64,000 nucleotides of DNA from positions 40,964 through 104,963 of the forward strand of contig JAHDKT010000028.1 of NCBI GenBank assembly GCA_018436725.1. Reading direction: 5' to 3'. The notes beneath the pieces were generated by a model, which had not been told where the DNA came from, did no database searches, and saw only the letters and a program-made list of their open reading frames with translations. Below are positions 1-8,193 of this stretch, piece by piece. The first letter of the stretch is position 1; every line of letters begins with the position of its first letter. This DNA is from Synergistaceae bacterium. Its GTDB lineage: Bacteria > Synergistota > Synergistia > Synergistales > Aminobacteriaceae. Position numbers and translations under genes: made by a program.

Positions 1-914
1 CTGGTGAGGCTGCGGTTGAATTTATTGTCGTCGACGACGAGGATCGAGAGCTTCTCCGGCAAACCCGGCGCTTCTTCCGCGACGGCCCGCTCCGGTTCCG
101 CGGCGGATTGTCCTGCGGTCTGTCCGGCCTCGGCGATCTTCTTCATGGTGACCGTGAACTGAAAGATGTTCCGCTCGTCTCCGGCGCTCTCGGCCCGGAG
201 AGCCCCTCCCATCGCCTCCGCCAGCCCTTTGGCGATGATCAGCCCCAGCCCGACCCCTTCATATGCGCGTGAGAATGCGCTTCGGTCGAGGGCGGAGTAG
301 TCGAGCATCGCGCTGATTCGTGCTCCGGTGATGCTCTCGGCGGAGTGCGCGACGGAAAAGCGGAGCGTGATTGTTTCGTCGGTTTCTCCTATCGAAAAGA
401 CGTTGATCTCGATCTTTCCTTTTGCGGTAAAGGCGATCGCCGTTCCCACGATATTGCGAAGCACCTGTCTGAGTCGGGCGCTGTCGCCCGTGAGAAATTC
501 GGGAATATCCGGAGCTATGGAGAGTTCCATCTGCAGACGGCGTTCCTGCGCGGCTATAGCCAGCGGGCGGACCGCCTGCGAACAACAGGAACGAAGAGGC
601 ACGGGATCGGCTTTCAGCTCGAGCTGCCCCGTTTCGAGCCGTGAAAGGTCCAACAGCTCTTCGACGAGCAGAAGTAGATCCCGGGACGACGACGACAGCA
701 TCTCGACGAATTTCTTCTGTTCGAGATCGAGCTTCGTCCCCTGAAAGAGGTTGACCACGCCGACGATCGAGTTGAGCGGAGTGCGAATTTCATGGCTCAG
801 GTTGGCGATGAACGCGGCCTTTTTTCTGTTCGCGTCCTCGGACTTCGCCAGGGCTTCTTCCAGGCGTGCGATCTTCGCGGCCGTTTCGTCCGGAAAACCT
901 TGCAGTACGTTCAT
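1..914 (-). CDS. Partial histidine kinase (hybrid) with degenerate ATPase domain
   Basis: The gene starts at an ATG at 914 behind a good AGGAGG-type ribosome site and runs off the left edge, so only about 304 residues are visible. A short N-terminal helix leads straight into a HisKA domain with an intact H-box (NLSHEIRTPLN, His about 41); no sensor or membrane segment precedes it, so it is probably cytosolic. A HATPase_c domain follows (about 150-250). Its N-box reads NIVGTAIAFT, where the Mg-binding Asn normally before A-x-K-F-T is Thr. The DxGxG G1 box reads HSAES, while the G2-like GVGLGL is kept. A receiver domain then begins (LSILVVDDNKFNR). What is seen is a kinase that may not bind ATP normally; loss of autokinase activity is inferred. 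It may instead act as a phosphate acceptor or phosphatase scaffold. The family call is firm. Confidence 0.85.
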   Translation of the reverse strand, partial: MNVLQGFPDETAAKIARLEEALAKSEDANRKKAAFIANLSHEIRTPLNSIVGVVNLFQGTKLDLEQKKFVEMLSSSSRDLLLLVEELLDLSRLETGQLELKADPVPLRSCCSQAVRPLAIAAQERRLQMELSIAPDIPEFLTGDSARLRQVLRNIVGTAIAFTAKGKIEINVFSIGETDETITLRFSVAHSAESITGARISAMLDYSALDRSAFSRAYEGVGLGLIIAKGLAEAMGGALRAESAGDERNIFQFTVTMKKIAEAGQTAGQSAAEPERAVAEEAPGLPEKLSILVVDDNKFNRSLT

Positions 915-973
915 GGATGATCCTCCTTGTTCGCGCGGGGCGGCCGACATCTCCTCTTCACGTGTCCATCCTG

Positions 974-1002
974 ATTATAAACCGGAGAGGGGAAAAGAAC
1001 AA
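974..1002 (-). promoter_or_regulatory. Putative sigma70 promoter of the partial kinase
   Basis: On the minus strand a TTGTTC -35 (997-1002) is followed after 17 bases by a perfect TATAAT -10 (974-979), about 60 bases before the kinase start codon. Confidence 0.55.
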
Positions 1003-1003
1003 A

Positions 1004-1030
1004 GGGGAGACATTTTTCCCGTCTCCCCTT
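1004..1030 (-). terminator. Hairpin terminator after the beta-propeller gene
   Basis: GGGGAGAC and GTCTCCCC form an 8-bp stem around a 9-base loop, flanked by short A/T runs on both sides. It lies between the stop of the propeller gene and the promoter of the kinase. Confidence 0.6.
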
Positions 1031-1068
1031 TGTTCCGTATGCGTACTCCCGATCGTCGCCTTTCCTGC

Positions 1069-2148
1069 TCAGCGGAAAGCGTACACTTTCCCGTCGTAAC
1101 TTCCGAAGTAGACGACCCCGCCGACCACCAGCGGAGAGGACATGATTTCTCGGCCCGTCTCGAAACGCCAGCGTTCAGCGCCCGTGGCGGCGTTGAGGGC
1201 GAAGAATATTCCCGCGTCGCTGCCGAAGAAGACGAGCCCCTGATGCACGACGGGGTCGGAATGAATGCCGCCGGGCACGGGAAACTCCCATACCGGTTTG
1301 CCCGAAGCGGCGTCGAGAGCGACGAGCTTGCCGTTGATGGTGCCGAAGTAGAGCCGCCCTCCGGAGACCGCCGGAGATGTTGTGATCGACTCCCCCGCCG
1401 CGTACTTCCACAAAGGGATCACTCCCTTGATCCGGACGGCCTGCATCAGTCCGTCCCAGCTTCCGAAATAGACGATCCCGTTTGCGACCACAGGCGCCGC
1501 GCCGATCGGACCGCCGCTCCCGCCTCCCCACTCCTTCTTCCCCGTCTTCGCGTTCAGGGCGTGGAACAAGCCCTCGTATGCGCCGACGAAGAGCAGCCCG
1601 TCGCTGTACGTCGGCGAGGAGCGAAGCTCTCTTCCCGTGTCGAAAGACCATGCGAGGCGACCGTTGGAGGCGTTCAGCGCGTATGTTTTCCCGTCCGTGC
1701 TGTTGAAGAACGCCTTCCCGTCGCCCGCGGCGGGAGACCCCCATATCGAACCGGTGGTGTACCTGTCGCTGGAACCGGTTTTATAGTTCCACTGCACGTT
1801 GCCGGTTGCCAGGCTCACCGCGAAGAGGGTTCCGTCCGCCCCCCCGACGAACGCGTTCCCGCCGAGGATCGCCGGAGCGCCGTTGATCGTGGCTTTCGTA
1901 TCGAAAATCCAGAGAGCGCGTCCGGTGTTTTTGTCGAGAGCATGCAATTTGCCCGTCTCGTCGCCGATGAGGATCTTGTCCCCCGCAAGGGCGGGGGATC
2001 CCGAGACGCCGGCTTGCGCATCGTAGCTCCATTGGAGAACTCCTTCCCACCCGGCCGCCTCCGTCAAGGGGAATACGGAGAACAGAAGGAGAGAGAGCGC
2101 GTAGACACCGATGAACGATCTTTTCTTGATAGAGTGCATTTTCGACAC
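1069..2148 (-). CDS. Secreted PQQ-repeat (BamB-like) beta-propeller protein
   Basis: A 359-residue exported protein. The N-terminus (KKRS then a hydrophobic run ending LTEAA) is a Sec signal peptide. After it come eight repeats of about 40 residues, each with the PQQ-propeller signature G-K-L-x-A-L-D-x-x-T-G-x-x-x-W, for example GKLHALDKNTGRALW and GKLVALDAASGKPVW, closing with GKVYAFR. This predicts an eight-bladed beta-propeller. The fold matches BamB, the outer-membrane assembly scaffold, but no lipobox cysteine follows the signal peptide and no bam gene is adjacent. It could also be a free periplasmic binding or scaffold protein. No quinoprotein dehydrogenase catalytic residues are recognised, so an enzyme role is unlikely. 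It stands alone between two unrelated genes, with a minus-strand TATAAT at 2181-2186 upstream. Confidence 0.85.
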   Translation of the reverse strand: MSKMHSIKKRSFIGVYALSLLLFSVFPLTEAAGWEGVLQWSYDAQAGVSGSPALAGDKILIGDETGKLHALDKNTGRALWIFDTKATINGAPAILGGNAFVGGADGTLFAVSLATGNVQWNYKTGSSDRYTTGSIWGSPAAGDGKAFFNSTDGKTYALNASNGRLAWSFDTGRELRSSPTYSDGLLFVGAYEGLFHALNAKTGKKEWGGGSGGPIGAAPVVANGIVYFGSWDGLMQAVRIKGVIPLWKYAAGESITTSPAVSGGRLYFGTINGKLVALDAASGKPVWEFPVPGGIHSDPVVHQGLVFFGSDAGIFFALNAATGAERWRFETGREIMSSPLVVGGVVYFGSYDGKVYAFR

Positions 2149-2224
2149 CTCTTTTCATTGGTATGTTTCCTTTGTTGAACATTATACCGCACCGGTCGAT
2201 TTCTGCACCGGAAAAATACGGACG

Positions 2225-2253
2225 TTGAAAAGAAGAAACAAGAGGGGTACAAT
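2225..2253 (+). promoter_or_regulatory. Putative sigma70 promoter of the HD-domain gene
   Basis: TTGAAA (2225-2230), a 17-base spacer and TACAAT (2248-2253), about 27 bases ahead of the likely start codon. Confidence 0.6.
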
Positions 2254-2279
2254 TCGGAGCGTTCGTAGGAGAAAGGAGC

Positions 2280-3062
2280 GTGGTGCGCGTGGGCCTTCAC
2301 GTCGCGGCGGAAAAATGGTTGAGCGGATATATCGATTCGTTTCGAGATGAGAAGGGAGCGCTACACCCTCTCATGGAGGTAAAACGTACGCATGGTCTTC
2401 GTGTGCGGGACAACGCCTCGATGATCGCTTCGGGGCTGGGGTGGTCCGGGGAGCTTCTTGAGTGCGGTCTGACCGCCGCGCTGCTTCACGATACGGGGCG
2501 TTTCCCCCAGTTTTCACGATGGGGAACGTATTACGACGGCGCCTCGCAGGACCACGGCGACCTGGGTGAAAAAACCCTCCGAGAACTCTTTCCGGCCGTA
2601 GACGCGGCGTCGGCCGGTCGATGGGAGGATATTCTGCTCGCGGTGCGGCTGCATAATAAAAAAGAGCTTCCGAAGGAGATCTCCCCTTCGGCGCTTCCTC
2701 TGGTCCGGATAGTTCGCGACAGCGACAAGCTCGACGTATTTCGCCTCGTGCGGACGCATGTCGAGGAGAACCGTATCAACGACCTGCTGCCGAGAATCGC
2801 GCCCGCGGGCGGATACTCCGAGGCGCTCGTCCGCGAGGTGGCCTCGGAGAGGCGCGGTTCCTACAACAACGTCCATTCGCTCTCGGACTTTCTTCTGGTG
2901 CAGCTCTCCTGGGTGTTCGATCTCAACTTCGCGCCCTCGTTCCATATGCTCCGCAAGGAGGGCGTGCTCTCCTGGATGGAGAGGATTCTTCCGCCGGAGG
3001 AGACCGTGAACGGTTTCATCCGTTCCGTTCTTCGCCACGCGGAACTCATGGAAAGCGCCTGA
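2280..3062 (+). CDS. HD-domain metal-dependent phosphohydrolase
   Basis: A 260-residue soluble protein. The metal-binding HD pair is in AALLHDTGRF (about residue 70), preceded by a His in RTHGLRV and followed by QDHGDLG and by Asp in RDSDKLD, which together match the H...HD...D pattern of HD hydrolases. Family members cleave nucleotides or cyclic nucleotides; nothing here fixes the substrate. It has no GYP extension and no receiver domain, so it is not a typical c-di-GMP HD-GYP enzyme. Start: GTG at 2280 just after GGAGAAAGGAG. GTG codons at 2283 and 2289 are alternatives. It is monocistronic, with its own promoter and a strong hairpin after it. Confidence 0.8.
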   Translation: MVRVGLHVAAEKWLSGYIDSFRDEKGALHPLMEVKRTHGLRVRDNASMIASGLGWSGELLECGLTAALLHDTGRFPQFSRWGTYYDGASQDHGDLGEKTLRELFPAVDAASAGRWEDILLAVRLHNKKELPKEISPSALPLVRIVRDSDKLDVFRLVRTHVEENRINDLLPRIAPAGGYSEALVREVASERRGSYNNVHSLSDFLLVQLSWVFDLNFAPSFHMLRKEGVLSWMERILPPEETVNGFIRSVLRHAELMESA

Positions 3063-3071
3063 AAGAAAAAA

Positions 3072-3114
3072 CAGCAGTTCGCCGGGAAAAACGAATTTTC
3101 CCGGCGAACTGCTG
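3072..3114 (-). terminator. Strong terminator between convergent genes
   Basis: A stem of about 19 bp (CAGCAGTTCGCCGGG with its complement) around a 5-base loop. On the minus strand it runs into TTTTTT, so it ends the cysteine desulfidase transcript; it probably also stops the HD gene from the other side. Confidence 0.85.
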
Positions 3115-3134
3115 TATCGGGGCAAACAGCGTTC

Positions 3135-4424
3135 TCAGTCGAAGCGGTGCGCGATGACGTCGATGATCGCCCTGTCGAGGTCGCGCATGCCGTGGATGGA
3201 GACCTGCACCATGTTGTTCACGGTCTTCTCGATGGTCTCGTCCACGAGTCCCTGGGGTTCCGGGTAGTGCCCGTCGAAGACGAGCAGGGCGGCGTGATAC
3301 GCCTCCAGCGCCCCGGTGCCCACTTTCAGAGCGCAGGTGTCCTTTGCGCCGTCGCAGACCATACCGACCAGGTTGCCGAGGATGATCAGCATCGCCTGCG
3401 CCGCTTTGGCGATGTCCTTCGTTTTCAGATAGACCATTGCGGCGGCCGCTCCCGCGCCTGCGGCTACGGTGCAGCCGCAGGTCGGCGTCAGACGTCCCGT
3501 GCGGCTTTTCACATAGCTCGTCGCAAGGTGACTGAATGCGATGGCCTTCGCGGTCTCTTCCCTGCCCGCGCCCTCATGCGCGGCGAAAATAGCGACCGGA
3601 AGAATGGCGGTGACGCCGTGGTTTCCGCTGCCCGCGCTGCTCATTACGGGGAGGGGGGCTCCCGACATCCGTGCGTCGGAAGCGGCTGCGGCGAAGGATT
3701 TGATTTTCAGGCTGAGGTCGTCGGAGTCGAAGCCCGCTCCTGAGTGTTTACGGATTGTCTTGCCTATGTCGAGTCCCGTGGTGCGGCTTCGGTCGAAGCC
3801 GTATTCCGCGATAGTCATGTTCATTTCGACGCCTTCGAGGACGTACGCGATGTCCTCCTCGTCCATCATGTCCACCATCGAGACGAGTTCCGAGAAACCC
3901 ATGCGGGCGATCTCTTCGGAGATGTTCTTCGCCTGCCCCGAACTCTTCGCGGGGGCGGCGGAGAAGCGGATCGCATCGTCGAGAACGACCTCGACGATGT
4001 TGGTGTGCGCGCCTTCGATGCGGCAGATCGCAGCGTGCTTCGCGGAGCGGAGCGTCGCTTCGACGTAGACGCCGTGACGGTTCATATCCGGGACGACCTT
4101 GACCGCTCCTTTGCCGAGCATCTCCATCGCCCGTGCAACATCCTCCTCGGCGCAGTCTTTCAAGACTTCGAGACCGTACTCGGAGCGCCCGCACCGAACG
4201 GCCAAAGCTGCGGCGACGTTGTTTCCGCGAAGCCCTTGGGTTCCCGGAATGCCCACGTCCACGCCGTTCTTGTAGACGCTGTCGCTCACGATCACTGCCA
4301 CGCTCTCCACAGCTTCCGGCAGCTCTTCCTTCGCCCGGGCGACGGCCAGCGCCACCGCTCCGGGCTCGGTACATCCGAGGGCCGGTTTGACTTCGCATTT
4401 CAGAAATTCTTTGATGGTGAACAT
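3135..4424 (-). CDS. cyuA: L-cysteine desulfidase family protein (UPF0597/CyuA-like)
   Basis: A 429-residue protein of the UPF0597 family (CyuA/YhaM, related to the alpha part of L-serine dehydratase). Members use a 4Fe-4S cluster to eliminate sulfide from L-cysteine, giving pyruvate, ammonia and H2S. The family N-terminus VKPALGCTEPGAVAL (Cys 18) is clear. Later cysteines lie in TPTCGCTVAAGAG and in MVCDGAKDTCALK, the usual cluster and active-site positions. Gly-rich stretches such as SSAGSGNHG support the fold. Length is normal for the family. It is transcribed alone, ending at the strong hairpin downstream. The activity fits an amino-acid fermenter. L-serine as substrate cannot be excluded from sequence. 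Confidence 0.85.
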   Translation of the reverse strand: MFTIKEFLKCEVKPALGCTEPGAVALAVARAKEELPEAVESVAVIVSDSVYKNGVDVGIPGTQGLRGNNVAAALAVRCGRSEYGLEVLKDCAEEDVARAMEMLGKGAVKVVPDMNRHGVYVEATLRSAKHAAICRIEGAHTNIVEVVLDDAIRFSAAPAKSSGQAKNISEEIARMGFSELVSMVDMMDEEDIAYVLEGVEMNMTIAEYGFDRSRTTGLDIGKTIRKHSGAGFDSDDLSLKIKSFAAAASDARMSGAPLPVMSSAGSGNHGVTAILPVAIFAAHEGAGREETAKAIAFSHLATSYVKSRTGRLTPTCGCTVAAGAGAAAAMVYLKTKDIAKAAQAMLIILGNLVGMVCDGAKDTCALKVGTGALEAYHAALLVFDGHYPEPQGLVDETIEKTVNNMVQVSIHGMRDLDRAIIDVIAHRFD

Positions 4425-4551
4425 TCTGTCCCCTCCGCGCAGAAAATATGAGAATCAGAGTATATGCTAGAATAAATGGTACCGTGCGGTGAAATAGCCG
4501 TCAATCTCCTTCAGTAAAAATCGTGCGTAGCGAGAGATGCGTTTTTTTACC

Positions 4552-4581
4552 TTGCTTGCTTTCTTCACTATAGGATAAAAT
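4552..4581 (+). promoter_or_regulatory. Possible promoter of the flavin oxidoreductase gene
   Basis: TTGCTT (4552-4557), 18 bases, then TAAAAT (4576-4581), about 70 bases upstream of the TTG start. The rest of the 228-base gap 4425-4652 shows no gene. Confidence 0.35.
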
Positions 4582-4652
4582 AAACCATCGCGGTCTGATC
4601 GCTGCTCACCGGAGCGGGGTCAGGAGAACACTTTGCAGAGGAGAGAATCTTT

Positions 4653-5735
4653 TTGAGCATACAACTTCCCGTTTTAAAGTTAGGGAAACACACCCCCCGC
4701 TACCCCTTGATTCAGGGGGGCATGGGAGTCGCAATTTCGGGGCCCAGCCTCGCCGGACATGTTGCCAAATGCGGCGGAGTGGGAACGATCGCCAGCGTCG
4801 GATTGGCCGCCAACTCCCCTCACTACAACGGCCGCAACTACTTCGAGGCGAACCAACTCGCCGTGAAGGACGCCATCGCCGATGCACGGAAGATCGCCGG
4901 CCCGGGCGGGGTGATCGCCGTCAACTGTATGGTGGCCCTCACCGACTACGACAGACAGACGCTTTCGGCCTGTCAGGGGGGCGTCGACGTGATTATTTCG
5001 GGCGCGGGGCTTCCTTTGCGTCTGCCTGAATACACGCGAGACTTTCCCGATGTGGCGCTTGTCCCCATCGTCAGCTCGCTGAAAGCCGCCGCTCTGATCA
5101 CTCGCCGCTGGGAGAAGACCTACGGCCGCGTTCCCGACGGGTTCGTCGTGGAGACGCCGAAGTACGCGGGGGGACACCTCGGCGTAACGAAGATGGACCA
5201 GGTAGACGACGAGCAGTTTACCCTCGAGACGGTCGTACCGGAACTCGTGGAGTTCGTCGAGAAGGAGATGGGGAGCGATATCCCCGTCATCGGAGCCGGC
5301 GGAATCTGGGATCGGGAGGATATGGAGAAGGTCTTCTCTCTGGGAGCCAAAGGCGTGCAGATCGGAACCCGTTTCGCCTGCACCTTCGAAGGCGACGCTT
5401 CCGACCGCTTCAAACAGGCTTACATCGACGCGACCGAGGAGGACGTGGTCATAATTCAGAGTCCGGCGGGCCTCCCCGGCAGGGCGCTTAAATCGCCCTT
5501 CGTGAAGCAGTATCTCGAAGGGGACGTCAAGAGCAAGCCGTGCATGGCGAACTGCCTGACCCACTGCCGCTACAAGACGGACAAGGAAACCTTCTGCATC
5601 GCGCAGTCGCTCATCGACTCCTTCCGGGGCAACTGGGAGGAGGGGCTCTTCTTCTGCGGTTCCAACGTCGTCAAGGTGAAGGAGATGCAGCATGTCGAAG
5701 ACATCATGAGGGACTTTTTCCCCGAAATGGAGTAG
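4653..5735 (+). CDS. NAD(P)H-dependent flavin oxidoreductase (nitronate monooxygenase/FabK family)
   Basis: A 360-residue TIM-barrel flavoprotein. The N-terminal IQGGMGVAISGPSLAG, the Gly-rich PVIGAGGIWD and GAKGVQIGTRF phosphate-binding motifs are typical of the 2-nitropropane dioxygenase/FabK superfamily, which binds FMN. A cysteine-rich C-terminal part (CMANCLTHC, then CIAQ) is seen in the anaerobe subgroup and might be structural or redox-active; I cannot assign it. Family members oxidise nitronates or reduce enoyl-ACP. With no fatty-acid genes nearby, FabK is not favoured. The start is TTG at 4653 behind GCAGAGGAGAG; no ATG lies close. The gene stands alone and ends at a perfect palindromic terminator. 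Confidence 0.8.
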   Translation: MSIQLPVLKLGKHTPRYPLIQGGMGVAISGPSLAGHVAKCGGVGTIASVGLAANSPHYNGRNYFEANQLAVKDAIADARKIAGPGGVIAVNCMVALTDYDRQTLSACQGGVDVIISGAGLPLRLPEYTRDFPDVALVPIVSSLKAAALITRRWEKTYGRVPDGFVVETPKYAGGHLGVTKMDQVDDEQFTLETVVPELVEFVEKEMGSDIPVIGAGGIWDREDMEKVFSLGAKGVQIGTRFACTFEGDASDRFKQAYIDATEEDVVIIQSPAGLPGRALKSPFVKQYLEGDVKSKPCMANCLTHCRYKTDKETFCIAQSLIDSFRGNWEEGLFFCGSNVVKVKEMQHVEDIMRDFFPEME

Positions 5736-5780
5736 AGGCGGAAGTTCGCCGGAGAGGTACTGCCGCAGCGGTCCTTTTAC

Positions 5781-5807
5781 AAGGCGGGAGCATGCTCCCG
5801 CCTTTTC
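5781..5807 (+). terminator. Rho-independent terminator
   Basis: A perfect palindrome with GGCGGGAGCATGCTCCCGCC at its core, followed by TTTT, between the flavoprotein gene and the MscS gene. Confidence 0.8.
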
Positions 5808-5832
5808 CGGTACGGAGAGGAGGAGAGAACCG

Positions 5833-8187
5833 ATGAGACGGACGATGCGACGGTGCGCGCTTGTACTCGGAAGCCTGTTCGTCGCGTTGCTGTGCGCGGG
5901 AACGGCGCCGATTCTCCCTGCGGAGGGCAAGGAAACGTACTCCTCCGGAAGCGTCGGGACGACGGAGCCGCCTCGGGCAGTGCTGCAGGTAACCGCACTC
6001 GACGCGGAGAAGACCGTTCGCCCGATACCGTCGACGAAGCAGGCGATCCAGGAACGGATACGGGAGATTCAAACCGAGATAGATTCGATCACGGGGAAGA
6101 AGGAACACCTCCTGGAGGGGCGAAGCGTCGAGGAAGAAGATGTGCGCAGGGTGCTCATCGCTCTAGGGGCGCTTCAGAACGTCTACTCCAGGTACATGAG
6201 CGCCATAGACAACCTTGAAGAGGCGAAGATGGAGGAGGCGGCGCATGCGGAGAAAGCCTCGCTCCCCGTCGTCGCCGGGCAGCCTCCGTTCAATCTTTCA
6301 TTTTACGAGGAAGTGCGCAACCGCTTCGAGACGGTCGAACAACGCCTTGATTCGGTCGTCTCTTCGATACGCCTTGCCGAAGGGAGTCTTTCGGCGCTTC
6401 AGGAGCAGGCGCAGAAGCTGCAGGAGCGGCATAAAACCCTGTTCGACGAGCTGGGGGCGCTGGAGAACGCCGCCCGTGTGAAAGTAACGTTCCAGCTCAA
6501 GGAAGCCGAAGCGGATCTTGAAGGGGCGATGGCGTCCCGCACGGTGCAGACCATGGGGATCGAGGCGCAGACGAAAATCCGTACGGTGCTCCAGGAGGAG
6601 CGCGAGACGCTGCAGAAAGCGCTGAACTATGTCAGGAAACATCTCGCGTTCGACGACAAGGACCGCATGGCGCGTGTCGAGAGCATCGGCGGACAGATAG
6701 CGGCGGCCCGCGAGAAACTGCCGGCGCTTCGGGAGGAGCGAGAGCGGGCGCGCACCGCGCTCACAAGAAGCCAGGGAGCGCTGACGTCCGCCCGGAACGA
6801 AAGAGAACGCCTCCTCGCTCAGGTCGGCGTCGCCGAGCAGACGGCGGCGCTTCAGCTTGCGCAGGTCTCGTTGGAGCATACCGAGCAGACACTTCTCTTT
6901 CTCGAAGAGGAACAGCGTATATGGAACGCCCGGTATTCTCTTCTCGACGGAAGCCTGAAGGGGCAGGAGCTGTGGGACATGCGCTCGACCATCCTCGCCC
7001 GCGTGAAAGACCTCGAAAACGCGTTTCTCCTCCGTCAAAGAGGCGTCTCGGCCGTCCAGTCGGAGATACTCGCAGCACAGAAGGAGCTGGAGGAACACTC
7101 CGGAACACACGCCGTGCTCGCCAGAATACGTTCGAGGATAGAACTGCTGAATAAAACCGTGGAGAGCGCCAACGCCTCGATGGCCCGTGTCTTCTCGCTT
7201 TTCAACCAGTACGGCCGCCTCCGGGAGGAGATCAACGAGCATATCGACGCGGTGCGTATCGCCGAGCGGGTGACCACCTTCGGCAAGGAGCGTTTTTTCG
7301 CCTTTTGGAATATCACGCTCTGGTCCGGCGACGGATTCGACATCACCGTATCCAAACTGGTCTTCGCCGTGCTTCTCTTCCTTGCCGCGTTCTTCCTGAG
7401 CGGCCGTCTGACCGCATTCCTGAGCAGAACCCTTCTCAACAGATTCGGCATGGACTCGACGGCGACGATGGCCAGCCAGAAGATACTCTTCTTCGTCCTG
7501 ATGGGAGCGTTTCTCCTCGCCGCGCTCGATCTGGTCGGGATTCCGCTCACCGCGTTCGCCTTCCTCGGAGGCGCCCTCGCCATCGGCATCGGTTTCGGCG
7601 CGCAGAACATCTTCAACAACCTCATCAGCGGGTTCATCCTGATGTTCACCGAACCCATACGGGTCGAGGACACCATTGAGATCGACGGCCTGTTCGCGAC
7701 GGTTCAGGAGATCGGCACCCGCGCCACGAGGGTGAAGACGTTCGACAACATCGACGTGCTCATGCCCAACAGCTACTTCCTCAATAACAAGATCGTCAAC
7801 TGGACGCTCACGGACCAGAAAATCCGTCTTCGGATCAACGTCGGCGTCTCGTACCGGTCCGACCCGAGGAAGGTGGAGGAGCTGTTGCTGCTGGCCGCGA
7901 ACGACCACACGCGCGTTCTGCGAAACCCGGAGCCGTTCGTCGTCTTCAGAGAGTTCGGCCCGAGCGCGCTCGAGTTCGCTCTCTTCTTCTGGATCGACAT
8001 GACGACCGCCTCGACGCTCAAAGTGTCCAGCGACCTGCGCTTCCGGCTCGTCGCGCTCTTCGAAAAACACGGGATACGAGTCGCCTTCCCCCAGATGGAC
8101 GTCCATCTGGATACGAGTTCTCCGGCGGAACTTCGCCTGGATCGTGCCAGGCTGTCCGCCGAAAAACTACAAATACAGGAGGAATAA
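5833..8187 (+). CDS. MscS-family mechanosensitive channel with long coiled-coil periplasmic domain
   Basis: A 784-residue channel protein. A signal peptide (about 1-30) is followed by about 450 residues rich in Glu/Gln/Arg/Leu heptads, which should form periplasmic coiled coils. About four transmembrane segments lie between residues 490 and 610. The pore-lining MscS helix is recognisable in FLGGALAIGIGFGAQNIFNN, followed by the beta-domain motif (EPIRVEDTIEI) and GTRATRVKTFDN. The C-terminal cytosolic vestibule is present (VNWTLTDQKIRLRI to about 770). This architecture resembles the large MscK/MscM-type paralogues rather than the small MscS. The likely role is release of solutes under osmotic downshift. 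It is followed after 6 bases by a peptidase gene, so the two are probably co-transcribed. Confidence 0.88.
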   Translation: MRRTMRRCALVLGSLFVALLCAGTAPILPAEGKETYSSGSVGTTEPPRAVLQVTALDAEKTVRPIPSTKQAIQERIREIQTEIDSITGKKEHLLEGRSVEEEDVRRVLIALGALQNVYSRYMSAIDNLEEAKMEEAAHAEKASLPVVAGQPPFNLSFYEEVRNRFETVEQRLDSVVSSIRLAEGSLSALQEQAQKLQERHKTLFDELGALENAARVKVTFQLKEAEADLEGAMASRTVQTMGIEAQTKIRTVLQEERETLQKALNYVRKHLAFDDKDRMARVESIGGQIAAAREKLPALREERERARTALTRSQGALTSARNERERLLAQVGVAEQTAALQLAQVSLEHTEQTLLFLEEEQRIWNARYSLLDGSLKGQELWDMRSTILARVKDLENAFLLRQRGVSAVQSEILAAQKELEEHSGTHAVLARIRSRIELLNKTVESANASMARVFSLFNQYGRLREEINEHIDAVRIAERVTTFGKERFFAFWNITLWSGDGFDITVSKLVFAVLLFLAAFFLSGRLTAFLSRTLLNRFGMDSTATMASQKILFFVLMGAFLLAALDLVGIPLTAFAFLGGALAIGIGFGAQNIFNNLISGFILMFTEPIRVEDTIEIDGLFATVQEIGTRATRVKTFDNIDVLMPNSYFLNNKIVNWTLTDQKIRLRINVGVSYRSDPRKVEELLLLAANDHTRVLRNPEPFVVFREFGPSALEFALFFWIDMTTASTLKVSSDLRFRLVALFEKHGIRVAFPQMDVHLDTSSPAELRLDRARLSAEKLQIQEE

Positions 8188-8193
8188 CGCTTC

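Noticed and set aside
751..2178. 475-codon plus-strand frame
   Set aside because: Antisense to the beta-propeller gene; Arg/Pro-rich composition without any family motif, typical of GC-rich shadows.
5704..6108. Minus-strand frame over the MscS start
   Set aside because: No motif and opposite to a clear signal peptide coding region.
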